This document shows, piece after piece, positions 38,411 to 50,000 of a DNA stretch of 64,000 nt. Source of the DNA: Periplaneta americana (Eukaryota; Arthropoda; Insecta; Blattodea; Blattidae); assembly GCF_040183065.1 (NCBI RefSeq), contig NC_091123.1, positions 114,593,127 through 114,657,126 of the forward strand, in the 5' to 3' direction. Positions within the stretch are counted from its first letter, which is position 1; every line of letters begins with the position of its first letter. The position numbers and the translations under genes were made by a program. The notes under the pieces were generated by a model that saw only the letters and a program-made list of their open reading frames with translations, was not told the DNA's origin and did not search any database.

Positions 38411-38806
38411 AAAAATAATCTAACTTCTTTTCTTTTAGCATTTCACCTCACAGTTTACGATGTTTGTTTTATTTGAAACCCTGTTTGTGTTGAAAATGGA
38501 ATTAATTATCAGGAAATGTTCTTGTTTCCAACGACTCAATTTTTAGAAATGCATCGTAGATAAGTAATCGTTGCTCTAATGCGTATTCTACTCTGACAGT
38601 AAGTTATTACACACGATTTGACAGATACTAAGCATTTCTCATCAAAATTATTTTTTATCTCAGAAGTTCTCGAAGTTTCTCTCAAAATACCACTTATTCA
38701 GTGTATAGAAGACTCAAGAATCAACTCCTGGTATTTACCATAAATTTAATTTAAATTTATAATGTTTACAAATTACAAAATATATTCTTAATGGGAAGCA
38801 TGACAT

Positions 38807-39061
38807 TATTCGTTCCATAATGTCTGGCGGACGACGTAAACATTGACGGCAGAGAGAGGGAGAAGAATGATTGCTATTCAACCAATGGCAGAGGACTCAT
38901 TCCACGCTTGTCTTGAAGTTGGGCGAGGGTAGAACACTTCAGACCGTCCAACTTGAAGATAAGCTTTGAATGAGACCTCTGCCATTAATTCAATAGCAAT
39001 TATCCTTCTGTCTCTCTGCCGGTAATGTTTACGTTGCCTGTCAGGCATTATAGAACGAAGA
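38807..39061. mobile_element. Fold-back MITE (~255 bp)
   Basis: Arms 38,807-38,905 and 38,965-39,061 are inverted repeats ('TTCGTTCCATAATG', 'CGTAAACATT', 'TGGCAGAG' and their inverses). The middle has a smaller inverted pair, CTTGAAGTTGG / CCAACTTGAAG. Confidence 0.75.
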
Positions 39062-39734
39062 AGAGCTTTTTAATGCCACGAAAATTGTTTTCAAGTGGAC
39101 CTATTTATCTCAGGACATGTTCAATTTTTATACTTGTTCTGAAAAGCACTATAGGAGAAACAATACTTTCACATAAATAGGATATGTTGTGAAAGACAAA
39201 AATAAATGTAGGTCTACACCATTTGTAGTCAACGATGGGTACTCCATTTGCTTCTGAGTTAAAAAATCCAGCAGATTTGTTCTAGAAAATATATGAAGCT
39301 CAATTAAGGTCAAGTAAGTTCAATTAACTATTTTTAGAAGAAATCTTTAAAGGCATACTTTTTTACGAATACAAATAGATTTTAACCGAGATCTTCTGTA
39401 AAGAATCTAGCTCCAGAAGTCTTATCAAACAATGACAGTGAACCTGTTTCTCAGCCATTACTTTGGAATTGAGACGAATATCGTTTTTTTCAACAAAGCC
39501 TTCTACAAAAGTAAACAACGATATTTGCTTTTAGGGATAATGAAAACACATGTTATTGTCGCCAGCATTAGAAATCAGAAATATACAGTTGGTCAAATTG
39601 CATGCTAAATAGCGAGTACTAGTAGCTTACTTTCAAATGAAGCGATTGGATATTTGTATAAATTTAAATGTGTACCATACATGCTAATCCCTTATTCATC
39701 TGTCCAAAAAAAAAAAAAATCTTGGCTTCTCTTT

Positions 39735-40684
39735 CGATAATAATCTAAATTGAAATTTTCAAGTTAAAGAAACGATAAAAAAATCTGTTCCTCCATTCAT
39801 TGTTTGAGTCGCTTAAGAAACTTCTTGCCCCAGCAACTAAACTTACCCTAGTACAAACCCTAGTAATGCCGCACTTCGATTATTGTGACGTTCTGTTAAG
39901 TGACCTAAGTTCTGAACTGTCAGTCAAGTTACAGCGAGTTCAGAATATGTGCGTCAGATACGTATGCAACATCCGATGATATGATCACATATCACCGTCC
40001 GTCCGTCGTGGCTCCGACTTAAAGAACGTAGAACTTTACACTCTTTGTCTTTACCCTTTCGAATTCTGCACACTTCAACACCAAATTACCTTCCGTCTCG
40101 TTTCTCTTATTTATACTCTAACCACTACATAAATACCAGATCACTTATCTGTGGCACGCTAAGTATACCTCTTCATAGAACATCTCGTTATTCATCATCT
40201 TTTACAATATCCACCTCGCGACAATGGAATTCCCTGTCACAAAGTATTAGGGGCTGCAAGACAATAAACACTTTTAAAAAGCAGCTTAAAAGATAACCTT
40301 CTTAGCATTTCACTCCAATCATATTGACTTAAACTATCACTGTCTACATTGTTACTCCTTCCTTTAGACATGCATCCTGATAGTGCTGTATTTTCAAAAT
40401 TGTCTCATAATAATCTCTTTCTATTACTTAACATTATTTGAAATATATTAACATTCTATGTATTTTAGCTTAATTCTGCTACATAGTTTGTGTTTGAGTG
40501 TTTAATTAATAGTTCATAGCATTTTATTGTTTAATTCGTAAATAACTCTTGTATACATGTACCTCTTATCTAAATCAAATTGTTGAATTCTTTGTAAGTT
40601 CATACATATGTATGTATAGACCTACTTTTTGCTGGTTGAGTGGAAGAGAAGGCCTTATAGCCTTAACTCTGCCAGCTAAAATAA

Positions 40685-40690
<6 letters not shown>
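39735..40690 (+). pseudogene. LINE reverse-transcriptase C-terminal fragment with 3' UTR
   Basis: Broken reading in the plus frames follows the C-terminal region of jockey/I-type LINE polyproteins: 'HCLSRLRNFLPQQLNL', then 'LPSRFSYLYSNHYINTRS', 'SRQWNSLSQSIRGCKTINTF'. The only sizeable open frame is 83 codons (40,045-40,296). The 3' UTR ends in 'GAAGGCCTTATAGCCTTAAC' and 'CTGCCAGCTAAAATAAATT' next to (ATT)n (40,686-40,743). Same family as 1,827-2,520. Confidence 0.7.
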
Positions 40691-40746
<56 letters not shown>

Positions 40747-41393
40747 CCAAACTTCTGCGTACCACTAGTGGTAAGCGTCTCACAGTTGGAGAACCCCTGG
40801 TTTATGCGAACTTGAAGTCCGCGGGGCTGAGGAATACGACGAATTCTAAAAATACGATACAGACTTTTTCGTTGCCGATTTCTTTAAATATTATTCTGTT
40901 GTCTAGGGTTAATAGAGCTCGTGGCTGGTGATAACGAAAATATATTTGGCTGGTGATTCCAAGAATTTGCCGCGGAATTGACCGATAGTTTTGCCTGTTA
41001 GTTTGGGATAACCTTGGAAAAATACCCAACCATGTAATCAAAAGGGATTCAAACCTATACTCCAATGCATCCCCGAAGTATGAGTTCCGCTCGTTATCTC
41101 TAGAATACGCTAGTGGTCTTATTAGTGAAATATATGCGGCAGTGTTTGAATACCGAAATGCGTGAGGTATATTTCGTGCCGGTCATTGCCATACACGAAC
41201 TGCTTTTTTGTAACTGAGAAATGATAAAGTATTACGTATTGCAGAGTTTTCACACCCTCGTCGTCTGCTAAACGGCTAACGCTATGTTGACGTCAGTAGT
41301 GATGTATTTCGTGACTAAGTTCACGTTCGTAAAACCTCGGAATAATTATCAGGCAGTATATCTCACTTGACGATACTTGTCAGAGAATTGTTT

Positions 41394-41970
41394 CTACACA
41401 TCTGAAGTCTGATTAGTGTAATATTGTATACGTTTCGCTGTAAGGCTCCCATTCTCAATGAAGACCAGGTCTGTCCTTGCTGTCAAGCTTATTCCAGCCC
41501 ACACTGTCACAGAACTACTCTGGAAAGCGACCCTGGAAGAAAATGTGTAAGGGGAATGTGAACGAGGCCTCACGAAAGATATTTCCCTGCACATTTTGGT
41601 AGAGGGTCGCTTTTCAAGGTGGTTCTGTGATGGTGTGGGCTAGAATAAGTTTGACAGCAAAGACAGATATGGTATTCATTGAGTTCTTCGGTACGTGCAA
41701 AAAGTTCTTCGGGAGCATGTTGGGATTCATGATATGGAATGGCCTCCTCTAAGTCCGGATTTGAATCCTATGGAGCAACTGTCGACTTATCTGGGAAAAG
41801 GGTCCGTCAGCATTACCCAGACACCCTGCATTTGCGGGAGACGATCCCACAAGACTGGAAACTGATCCCAGAGAAGGATATTGCAACTTTGTTCAGGAGC
41901 ATCCCTGGGAAGTTTAATGACGTAATTTATGCGAAAAGTGGCAATACAAGCTTCTAAAAATGAAAAGAAA
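41394..41970. pseudogene. Tc1-like transposase fragments in head-to-head inverted duplication
   Basis: On the minus strand, 41,594-41,394 reads 'SSVTVWAGISLTARTDLVFI'. On the plus strand from 41,595 the same protein segment recurs, then 'EWPPLSPDLNPMEQL', the S-P-D-L-N-P motif of Tc1 transposases. A frame change is followed by the 72-codon frame 41,739-41,957 ending 'RSIPGKFNDVIYAKSGNTSF'. The first and second segments form a fold-back centred near 41,580. No intact transposase is present. Confidence 0.75.
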
Positions 41971-42289
41971 GTGTCAGTGAAGTGTATTAAACAAAAAACA
42001 AGTGTTAGGGTGGTTAATGAATGACTTTTTGAAACACAATTCAATGAAGTTGTTTATAAAATAAACTTTTTTTCATAAACAGTATTTCAAATTTGACTAT
42101 AACTTAATATTGTGCCAGAAAATAATAATATTCAGGAATTTAAAATAAATATTAATTTTAAAAGAAATTGAAGTGTTGCTTTTTTGTGCCTGTCAGTATG
42201 GTATGAACAAGGAGATTTATCACATAGAAGAAAGCAGCAGAAACATCAACGACTAATGCTACTACCAGATCACCAAAATAAATACTGTC

Positions 42290-42651
42290 TCATAATCCAA
42301 AATGGAGATCTTTTAGGAAGACCAAGAGGAAGATGGTTGGACAGCAATTGAAGACGGAATAGGTCAACGATCTAATCCTGGAGTCAAGATTGATGATGAT
42401 GATGATGATGATGATGATTATGATTATGAAGTGAGAAATGTGTACATGCGTAATATATAGGAATATCCAATATAGCACAATTTGTTGATATAAATATGTA
42501 ATGAATTAAAAACATTTAGGCCTAACTGAAAATCTGAACTTTATTAAATGTATTTTTTTACACTGGGAGCAAAGGCAGCTTAAAACATTTCATTTTGCAA
42601 AACCTATTGATTGTCACATTTATGTGGGGAGACCTATGTCAAGATTGATGT

Positions 42652-42691
<40 letters not shown>

Positions 42692-42735
42692 GTGAGAAAT
42701 GTGTACATGCGTAATATGTATCCAATATAGCACAA
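42290..42735 (+). repeat. LINE tail with (GAT)n, then a ~265-bp-spaced duplication
   Basis: 42,310-42,345 reads 'GRPRGRWLD', a LINE ORF tail, followed by (GAT)n. The segment '(GAT)n ... GAAGTGAGAAATGTGTACAT ... CCAATATAGCACAAT' at 42,385-42,481 recurs at 42,640-42,736. Confidence 0.6.
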
Positions 42736-42736
42736 T

Positions 42737-43950
42737 TACAAAAACATTGTTTTGCGTCACCCTCTAAGGGATACAGAAACTATCAACATGGCAATAGAGT
42801 ATCCATTCTTTGCCAGAATTTGAATCTACTCTGGCGCAAGAACAATACATGTTTGATTGCTTCATGCACGAGAGATAGAGGGACAATGGTATAAACAATT
42901 CTCTCAAACGCATATTAATTAGATCGAGGCTAAATAGGTAAAAAGTTATATTTGTTTGTGTATTTCTTTTTTCAAAATAGACAGCGCACTTCAAAATATG
43001 TAAAACATTTAATATACAAAATATATGTAACTTGAAACTTCAGAACAGGCTGTCTTTATTTTCATTCGCCGACATTTTTGTTTGTCTTAGCTACATATCG
43101 TAGTCGTTTTTATGAAACATCCTATGTGACAGCATAGAAAATAATTTTTCAGGAGCAAGAAAACATTAATTAAATATGAATAGGCCTACACTGATCCTCG
43201 ATGATGTCATTTATGTTCATCATATTCACAAACTTTTTTGCCGAATTATTTCATATTCTTATTACGTCCATTGATTTTTAATTAACTTTTTCTTCCTCCT
43301 GTGTACGGTCACAGGAGGTTTCATAAAAACAACGACTATAAAACGAATAGAATATGTAGGCCTACTTACTTAAAATTCGGACTTCAATTATAAGATTAAA
43401 AAATACGTACACTTAACTTCAGAAAAATAATGAAAATTAAAATAACTTGTTGCCTTTCAATCAAACTTAAAAAAAGACAGTCACACGAGCTAGAAATAAT
43501 TCAACTTCTTCTTTTTATTTTATTTTTTTTCACTTTTGAGCATCTTGTTGTACAGTAGTTCTACACGTTCTGTGCATTTATGAATGGATTAACATAAAAA
43601 CTTACACTTGCTGAAGTATTTCTTGAGCGCGGTGTACTAGCGGACGTTACAATTTGAGTGAAACTGGCATTTGTTGACGCCAAACTATAAACATTGATCT
43701 CATAATTCATCTGACATAACTGATGTGTTGTACCTAGAGTGTAGAAATCTGTGTAACTCACACACAGTAGGTATCACCCACTTCCAATCCAACATTCGCT
43801 GACTCTCACAATACACTTCGAGGTAAGTAGAACTCTTCGACGATGTAATGAAACACAGTTACGAAACAATGTTTACAATTTACTTCCTCGTAGTGAAAGA
43901 TGATATTTAAACAGGAATCTTGTACCATGCTGACTACATTAGACACGTTT
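42737..43950. other. No gene recognised
   Basis: AT-rich sequence with scattered 'taggcctac' motifs. Small open frames on the minus strand lack protein-like features. Confidence 0.45.
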
Positions 43951-44455
43951 AAATATATGTTTCCAAATTCCATTACAATAAAGGTAGGAGAGTACATCTT
44001 GACACTATTTTCATGAACTGCTGCTATTCACTATTCAGGGTTAGGGCAGAAACAAGAGATTATTTCTCTTCGCGACCTTTTTAAAATTTGCTCTGTAAAA
44101 CATTGGACTGGGACACACATAAATATCTAATGTTTTCAAATCCCGTGACAACATATGTAGGAGATTACATTTTAAAACTATTTTCATGAACTGCTCCTAT
44201 TCACTGCGTAGTATTAGGACAAAAACGTGAGATTTTTTTCTCTGCTCAATTTTTTTTTTTAATTTTCTCTCTAAATTATTGGACTGGGACACGTCTACAT
44301 ACCTAATGTTTTCAAATCCCATGCCAACATATGTAGGAGATTACAACTTAAAGCTATTTTCATGAGCTGCTGTTATTCACTGGCCAGTGTTAGGATAGAA
44401 ACGAGAGATTATTTCTCTCCTCTATTTTTAAAGAATTTGTTCTCTAAAATATTGT
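43950..44455. repeat. ~175-bp tandem repeat, nearly three units
   Basis: The landmark 'TTTTCATGARCTGCT' starts near 44,009, 44,182 and 44,358 (spacings 173 and 176 bp). 'AGAGATTATTTCTCT', 'TTGGACTGGGACA' and 'TATGTAGGAGATTACA' recur in register. Divergence is modest. A (TA)n and an (AGATAT)n run follow at 44,516-44,570. Confidence 0.8.
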
Positions 44456-44699
44456 GCCGCGAGACATCTCCTGTACTCTGCACCAGCGGTATTCAGTCAC
44501 ATAGCACTATAAAGATATATATATATATATATTTATATATAGATATAGATATAGATATAGATATAGATAGCTACTTTATTGCTTGGTCATAAGTACGCTA
44601 TGCATAGCAACGTCAATATAAATAAAATCATACAAAATTATTTGCCAAGTTAAAATATTCGTTAATGCTATACAAACTGTGTTAATATAATTTTCTTTT

Positions 44700-44960
44700 A
44701 ATTAACGATTTGAATTAATCATAATTTAAATTTTTTGTTGAATTTGGTAAGCTATTATAACACTTCAGAGACATATAATAAAAACTGTTTTGTGTAGTCT
44801 TGTATCTCCATAAATCAAGTCTTATATCGTTACAACTTCTCGTATGGTGTTCGTGAAAATGCAAGTTAAAAGGGAAATTATCTATATTCATTTTGGTATA
44901 TAACAAACGCTGCAATACATATAGGGATGGAAGAGTGAGAATTTTAAAGGATTGAAATAA
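44700..44960 (-). pseudogene. LINE reverse-transcriptase C-terminal fragment
   Basis: The minus-strand frame 44,915-44,715 (66 codons) contains 'HFHEHHTRSCNDIRLDLWRY' and 'MSLKCYNSLPNSTKN', matching the H-x-H-x-T-R ... Y/F-N-S-L-P arrangement at the end of jockey-type ORF2 proteins. Only this terminal piece is present. Confidence 0.6.
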
Positions 44961-45850
44961 AGGTTTAATATTTATACGAGTAATTAATTTACTTACCTAC
45001 GCTGCTTACTTTCTGGCTTTCATAATAATACACAGTGTTAATGCTTTTTGTTCTCGTCCATGGTAAATGGGTTTTTAAAAACTTTGGAAGAAACCAAACC
45101 TGAAATTACCCAAGGCTGACATACAAAATCTCCAGTGACTGACAACCCGTCAGCTTTCGACTTCATATTTATCATTCAGAAATATAACATCATAACATAT
45201 TGGAACTCTCTAAAAATTAGTTTCTATTGAAAATTCTCAAAACGTGACATGACAAGTCAAACCAATGGTGAAACACTGTACAATTTTACTATAACTTACA
45301 CCTAAATTTTTACCTCGAAACAGTTTCAAATCACAAGTAAAATATAAAAAGTGTAACGTTACTCTGTCACCATACCCACATTACTTAATTTTAAGATGAT
45401 ATGTATTAGTGAATGAACACAAATTCAAATTTTCACTTGCAGTAATATCGCTGTAATGTTGTGCTTAATGGTCAGGAAGAAGGTTATACGTTTAACAAAA
45501 CTTAATAAAAACGAAACAGTGTAGGTGTATCAACATTATAGTAGACAATAAAGAGTCCCTTAATGCCATAGATATTATTTGAAAGGCCATATCTTGTTTC
45601 ACACCCTATTCCTTAAGGAATTTTTATTAAAAGTTCAGCTTTCACCTTAATAGGAATGAGAACGAAACAGACTAAAGGTACTCACTCTTTGAAGTATTTG
45701 GTGATGATTTCTTCTTCTTCCTGGCCATAGGATTGATTGACCTTTAATGAAGCACTCGACCACGAATGATCCATTTTGCTTGATGATGATCAAATTATGC
45801 ATACAAATTATGTCCGGCTTTTTTTGCATTTGAGACTGCTTAGTAACATT
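44961..45850. other. No gene recognised
   Basis: AT-rich sequence without supported features. Confidence 0.45.
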
Positions 45851-45858
45851 TTTTTTTC

Positions 45859-46240
45859 ATGGACGGGTTACGCCAATTAAAATTTTACAATGTAATGGCT
45901 GTACCCGTTTTCTTATATGCAAGAGAATCATGGATTCACAGAAAAAGAGATGAAAACCGAATCCAAGCAGCAGAAACGAAATTCCTAAGGACCGTCAGAG
46001 GATGCACTAGAAGAGATAAAATACCAAATGCACAAGTAAGAGATGAACTGAATATATATGCAGTGAAAGATAAAATTTTACAATGCAGGCACAATTGGAA
46101 AGAACATTTTTATAGAATTGAAGAAACCCGTATCCCGAAAATGGCCTTGAATTAGGTAGAAGAAATGTGGGAAGGTCTAGAAAAAGATAGCAATGAGACC
46201 GTAACAGGCCGAGGGCCCTAATATTAGAGGATGATGATGA
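45859..46240 (+). pseudogene. LINE ORF2 C-terminal fragment with (GAT)n tail
   Basis: A 98-codon frame (45,859-46,155) reads 'FYNVMAVPVFLYARESWIHR', 'ENRIQAAETKFLRTVRGCTR' and 'RRDKIPNAQVRDELNIYAVK', a familiar C-terminal segment of insect endonuclease/reverse-transcriptase polyproteins. It ends at 46,240 in GATGATGATGATAA. It lies just beyond the likely 3' end of the cuticle gene, pointing toward it. Confidence 0.75.
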
Positions 46241-46462
46241 TAATACAGATTATGTATCGACTGCTCTTTCACCGTACTTAATAACACAAAATGCTCTATC
46301 TATATGTAAAACAACGATAAATGTTAGGAAGTTCTGTTAATTATTGTAGATTGCATTACATCTGATCAGTTAAATGCAGGGAATCAAAGGAGTTATGAAT
46401 GAAGCAGGGTATTGAAATATATTGAAATTAAAACACCTCTATTATGTGTTAAAGGAACATCC

Positions 46463-46468
46463 TTTATT
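46463..46468 (-). promoter_or_regulatory. Candidate polyadenylation signal of the cuticle gene
   Basis: Minus-strand AATAAA lies 632 bp beyond the stop codon at 47,100, with a T/G-bearing stretch just downstream. It is the first canonical hexamer I found on the minus strand in the 3' flank. Usage is inferred. Confidence 0.4.
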
Positions 46469-47099
46469 TCACATAAAATACATGGCAACACAATCCCTCA
46501 GATAATGAAGGATTTATAAGTCTGTACAGATTATTACGAAAATAAAAAATACAATCTCTTTATATTAAAACATTTACACTGCAATAAAAAACAAAGCATA
46601 TAGTTCTGTCGGTAAACAACATTTTGCAAAGTAATAATACTTATACTGTATAACGACCTCAAAAATGAGATCGTGTGTACTCGAAAAGAAGAGATTTGGC
46701 AAGTAGAAAAAAATAAGTTAATACTATCATGAAAATCTTCACTGGCACACTTTTACTCTTAACACCAAGAAGAATTTGGCGTATTACAACAAATGAAATT
46801 AATTTTGAATCATCAAATCAAGTCTATGATTGGCTGCATTTACTCTATTCGCTGTGGCGCGAACTTTGCAGCCTCTTTCTTATAACAAAATATTGGTTGT
46901 TGGAGAATGTGTTGGCACTGGGGTGCTTTTGACATTACACCTGACCTAAAAGTACGTAACAAATATGAGACTTGTAAATACTGATTCTACAAAACTTATG
47001 TACACTTAAATAAAAAGTTCAGCACAACAATCGTATCGCTCGCCGTGCCGAGTAGTCCTAGTCCGTGCGCGTGGAGTCGAGCAGTCGTTGAAATGTCGT

Positions 47100-50000
47100 T
47101 TACCCGTTGTAAGGAGGGAGGTATTCTCTATCAGGCTGAGAAGGCCTAGTGCCTGGGAACTGCGTGTCCGAGGATACGCCAGGTCTTCCTGCTCCTCCAC
47201 TAGGACCACCTGGTCCACCAGGACGACCAACAGGCCCAGTTGGACCACCAGGACCGCTAGGGCCACCGGGACCTGGGTAACCTCCGCTCGGTCCACCAGG
47301 ACCCCCTGCGCCAGGGAATCCACCAGTAGGGCCTGAGGGACGGCCTGATCCTGGAAATCCTCCGCTAGGACCACTTGGTCCACCTCCACTTGGGTATCCT
47401 CCACTAGGACCACCTGGACCAGCAGCTCCTGGGTATCCTCCACTGGGGCCTCCTGGACCACCAGCTCCTGGGTATCCTCCGCTGGGACCTCCTGGACCAC
47501 CAGCTCCTGGGTATCCGCCGCTGGGACCTCCTGGACCACCAGCTCCTGGGTATCCTCCGCTTGGACCTCCTGGACCACCAGCTCCTGGGTATCCTCCGCT
47601 TGGACCTCCTGGACCACCAGCTCCTGGGTATCCTCCGCTTGGACCTCCTGGACCACCAGCTCCTGGGTATCCTCCGCTTGGACCTCCTGGACCACCAGCT
47701 CCTGGGTATCCTCCGCTTGGACCTCCAGGTCCGCCTCCACTAGGGTATCCTCCACTGGGTCCACCAGGTCCGCCGGCGCCTGGGTATCCTCCACTGGGAC
47801 CTCCTGGACCTCCTGCACTTGGGTATCCTCCACTAGGACCACTTGGTCCACCTGGTCCACCGGCACCAGGGTATCCTCCACTGGGACCACCTGGCCTACC
47901 TGCACCTGGGTATCCTCCACTGGGACCACCTGGACTACCTGCGCCCGGATATCCTCCGCTTGGACCACCGGCGCCAGGTCGGCCTCCAGGACCACCTGCA
48001 CCAGGGAAACCTCCTGGACCGCTAGGACCTCCTGGACCTCCAGCGCTTGGATAACCACCGGGACTTCCTGCGCCAGGATAACCTCCAGGACCTCCAGCAC
48101 CAGGGAAACCTCCAGGTCTAGATGAACCTCCAGGACCACCAGCTCCAGGGAAATCATTTGGACGACCACCAGGTCCAGAGGGACCTCCGGGACCACCAGC
48201 ACCAGGAAAACCTCCAGGACGACCACCAGCTCCAGGCCCACCACCTGATGGGAAACCCCCAGGACCTCCAGGGAACACTCCGCCGGGCCCTGCGGGGAAT
48301 CCGCCAGGACCAGCAGGGAAACCAGCCACACCACCAGGACCACCAGGACCTTGCGGCCCTCCGATTATAGAGTAATCATAGATGAATTCATTGAGGCCGT
48401 AGAGACTAGGAGCAGTGTTGCAGTCGAACTGGTCCCACCACACACACACGAAGTATTCCTGATGGAAGACTGTACCGTTGGGACACAAGAAGTCGTATGT
48501 TTTGTTGTTGGCGCAAACATGGAAAGCTTGGCACTGTGTCTCCACATCAGCATAGTAACCGGGGAAGGGCTGTTGATCGCATGAGAATGATGTTAGAGGT
48601 ACCTCAGCGTAAATAGGATAATCGATGCCGGGCTCGCCAGGAATTGCAGAGTAATCTCCTTCATCGACTGTGCCCTCATCGCCTCCAGGAAAACCTCCCG
48701 GTCCACCAGGGAAACCACCAGGTGAGCCAGGGAATCCACCAGGAAAGCCACCGGGTCTACCTCCTGGGAAACCTCCGCCTGGGGCACCACCGCCTGTGCC
48801 TTGTGGTCCGCCGCTAGGGAATCCACCACCTTGCTGACCTCCGCCAGATGGGCCAGTGGGAAATCCACCTGATGGACCACCAGAACCTGGTCTTCCGCCT
48901 TGTTGCCCACCGCCAGCAGGTCCAGACGGGAATCCTCCAGAAGGTCCGCCGCCAGATGGGCCAGAGGGATAATCGGCTTGTGGGCCTCCACCAGAAGGTC
49001 CAGAGGGGTAGCCACCAGGACGTCCGCCGGAGGGTCCAGAAGGAAAGCCACCAGGACGACCAGTTGAAGGTCCACCAGAAGGGCCAGAAGGAAAGCCACC
49101 AGGACGACCAGTTGAAGGTCCACCAGAAGGTCCAGAAGGAAAGCCACCAGGACCACCAGTTGAGGGTCCACCAGAAGGTCCAGAAGGGTATCCACCCTGA
49201 GGTCCGCCACCAGAAGGTCCGCTCGGGAAGCCACCTGGTCGTCCACCTGGCCGTCCACCAGAAGGACCTCCAGATGGATATCCTCCTTGAGGTCCACCAG
49301 ATGGTCCACCTGATGGGAAGCCGCCTGGACCACCACTAGAAGGTCCACCAGATGGATAACCTTGTTGTCCGCCACCGGCAGGTCCTGAAGGAAAACCGCC
49401 AGGTCGTCCACCGGATGGACCACCAGATGGTCCGCCAGATGGGTAGTCGCTTTGAGGTCCACCAGAAGGACCACCGGAAGGATATCCTCCTTGTTGTCCG
49501 CCACCAGAAGGTCCAGAAGGAAAGCCACCAGGTCGACCACCGGAAGGTCCAGAAGGAAAGCCACCAGGTCGACCACCGGAAGGCCCACCGGATGGATAAC
49601 CGCCTTGAGGTCCACCAGATGGTCCGCCTGATGGGTATCCTCCCTGAGGTCCGCCGCCAGAAGGTCCGGAGGGAAAGCCACCTGGACGACCACCAGAGGG
49701 TCCACCGGCTGATGGTCCACCAGATGGTCCGCCAGATGGGTATCCCTGAGATCCACCGCCGGATGGTCCTGAAGGGAAGCCACCAGGACGTCCACCAGAA
49801 GGTCCACCAGAAGGTCCACCAGATGGATATCCTTGAGTTCCGCCACCAGAAGGTCCTGATGGAAAGCCACCGGGACGACCTCCTGATGGTCCACCGGATG
49901 GATAACCGCCCTGAGGTCCACTTCCAGGTCGACCTCCGGATGGTCCACCGCCAGAAGGACCAGAAGGGAAGTCGTTTGGTCTGCCAGTGGATGGGCCACC

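Noticed and set aside
42391-42418. Regularly spaced repeats as a CRISPR-like array (also other GAT/ATT tracts)
   Set aside because: Simple microsatellites in a eukaryotic genome, with no spacers.
47006-48343. 445-codon minus-strand open frame, and 545-codon frame at 48,593-50,230
   Set aside because: Both overlap the cuticle exon in another frame of the same strand. They have only Val/Leu/Asp/Gln-rich repeat text and exist because the repeats lack stops.
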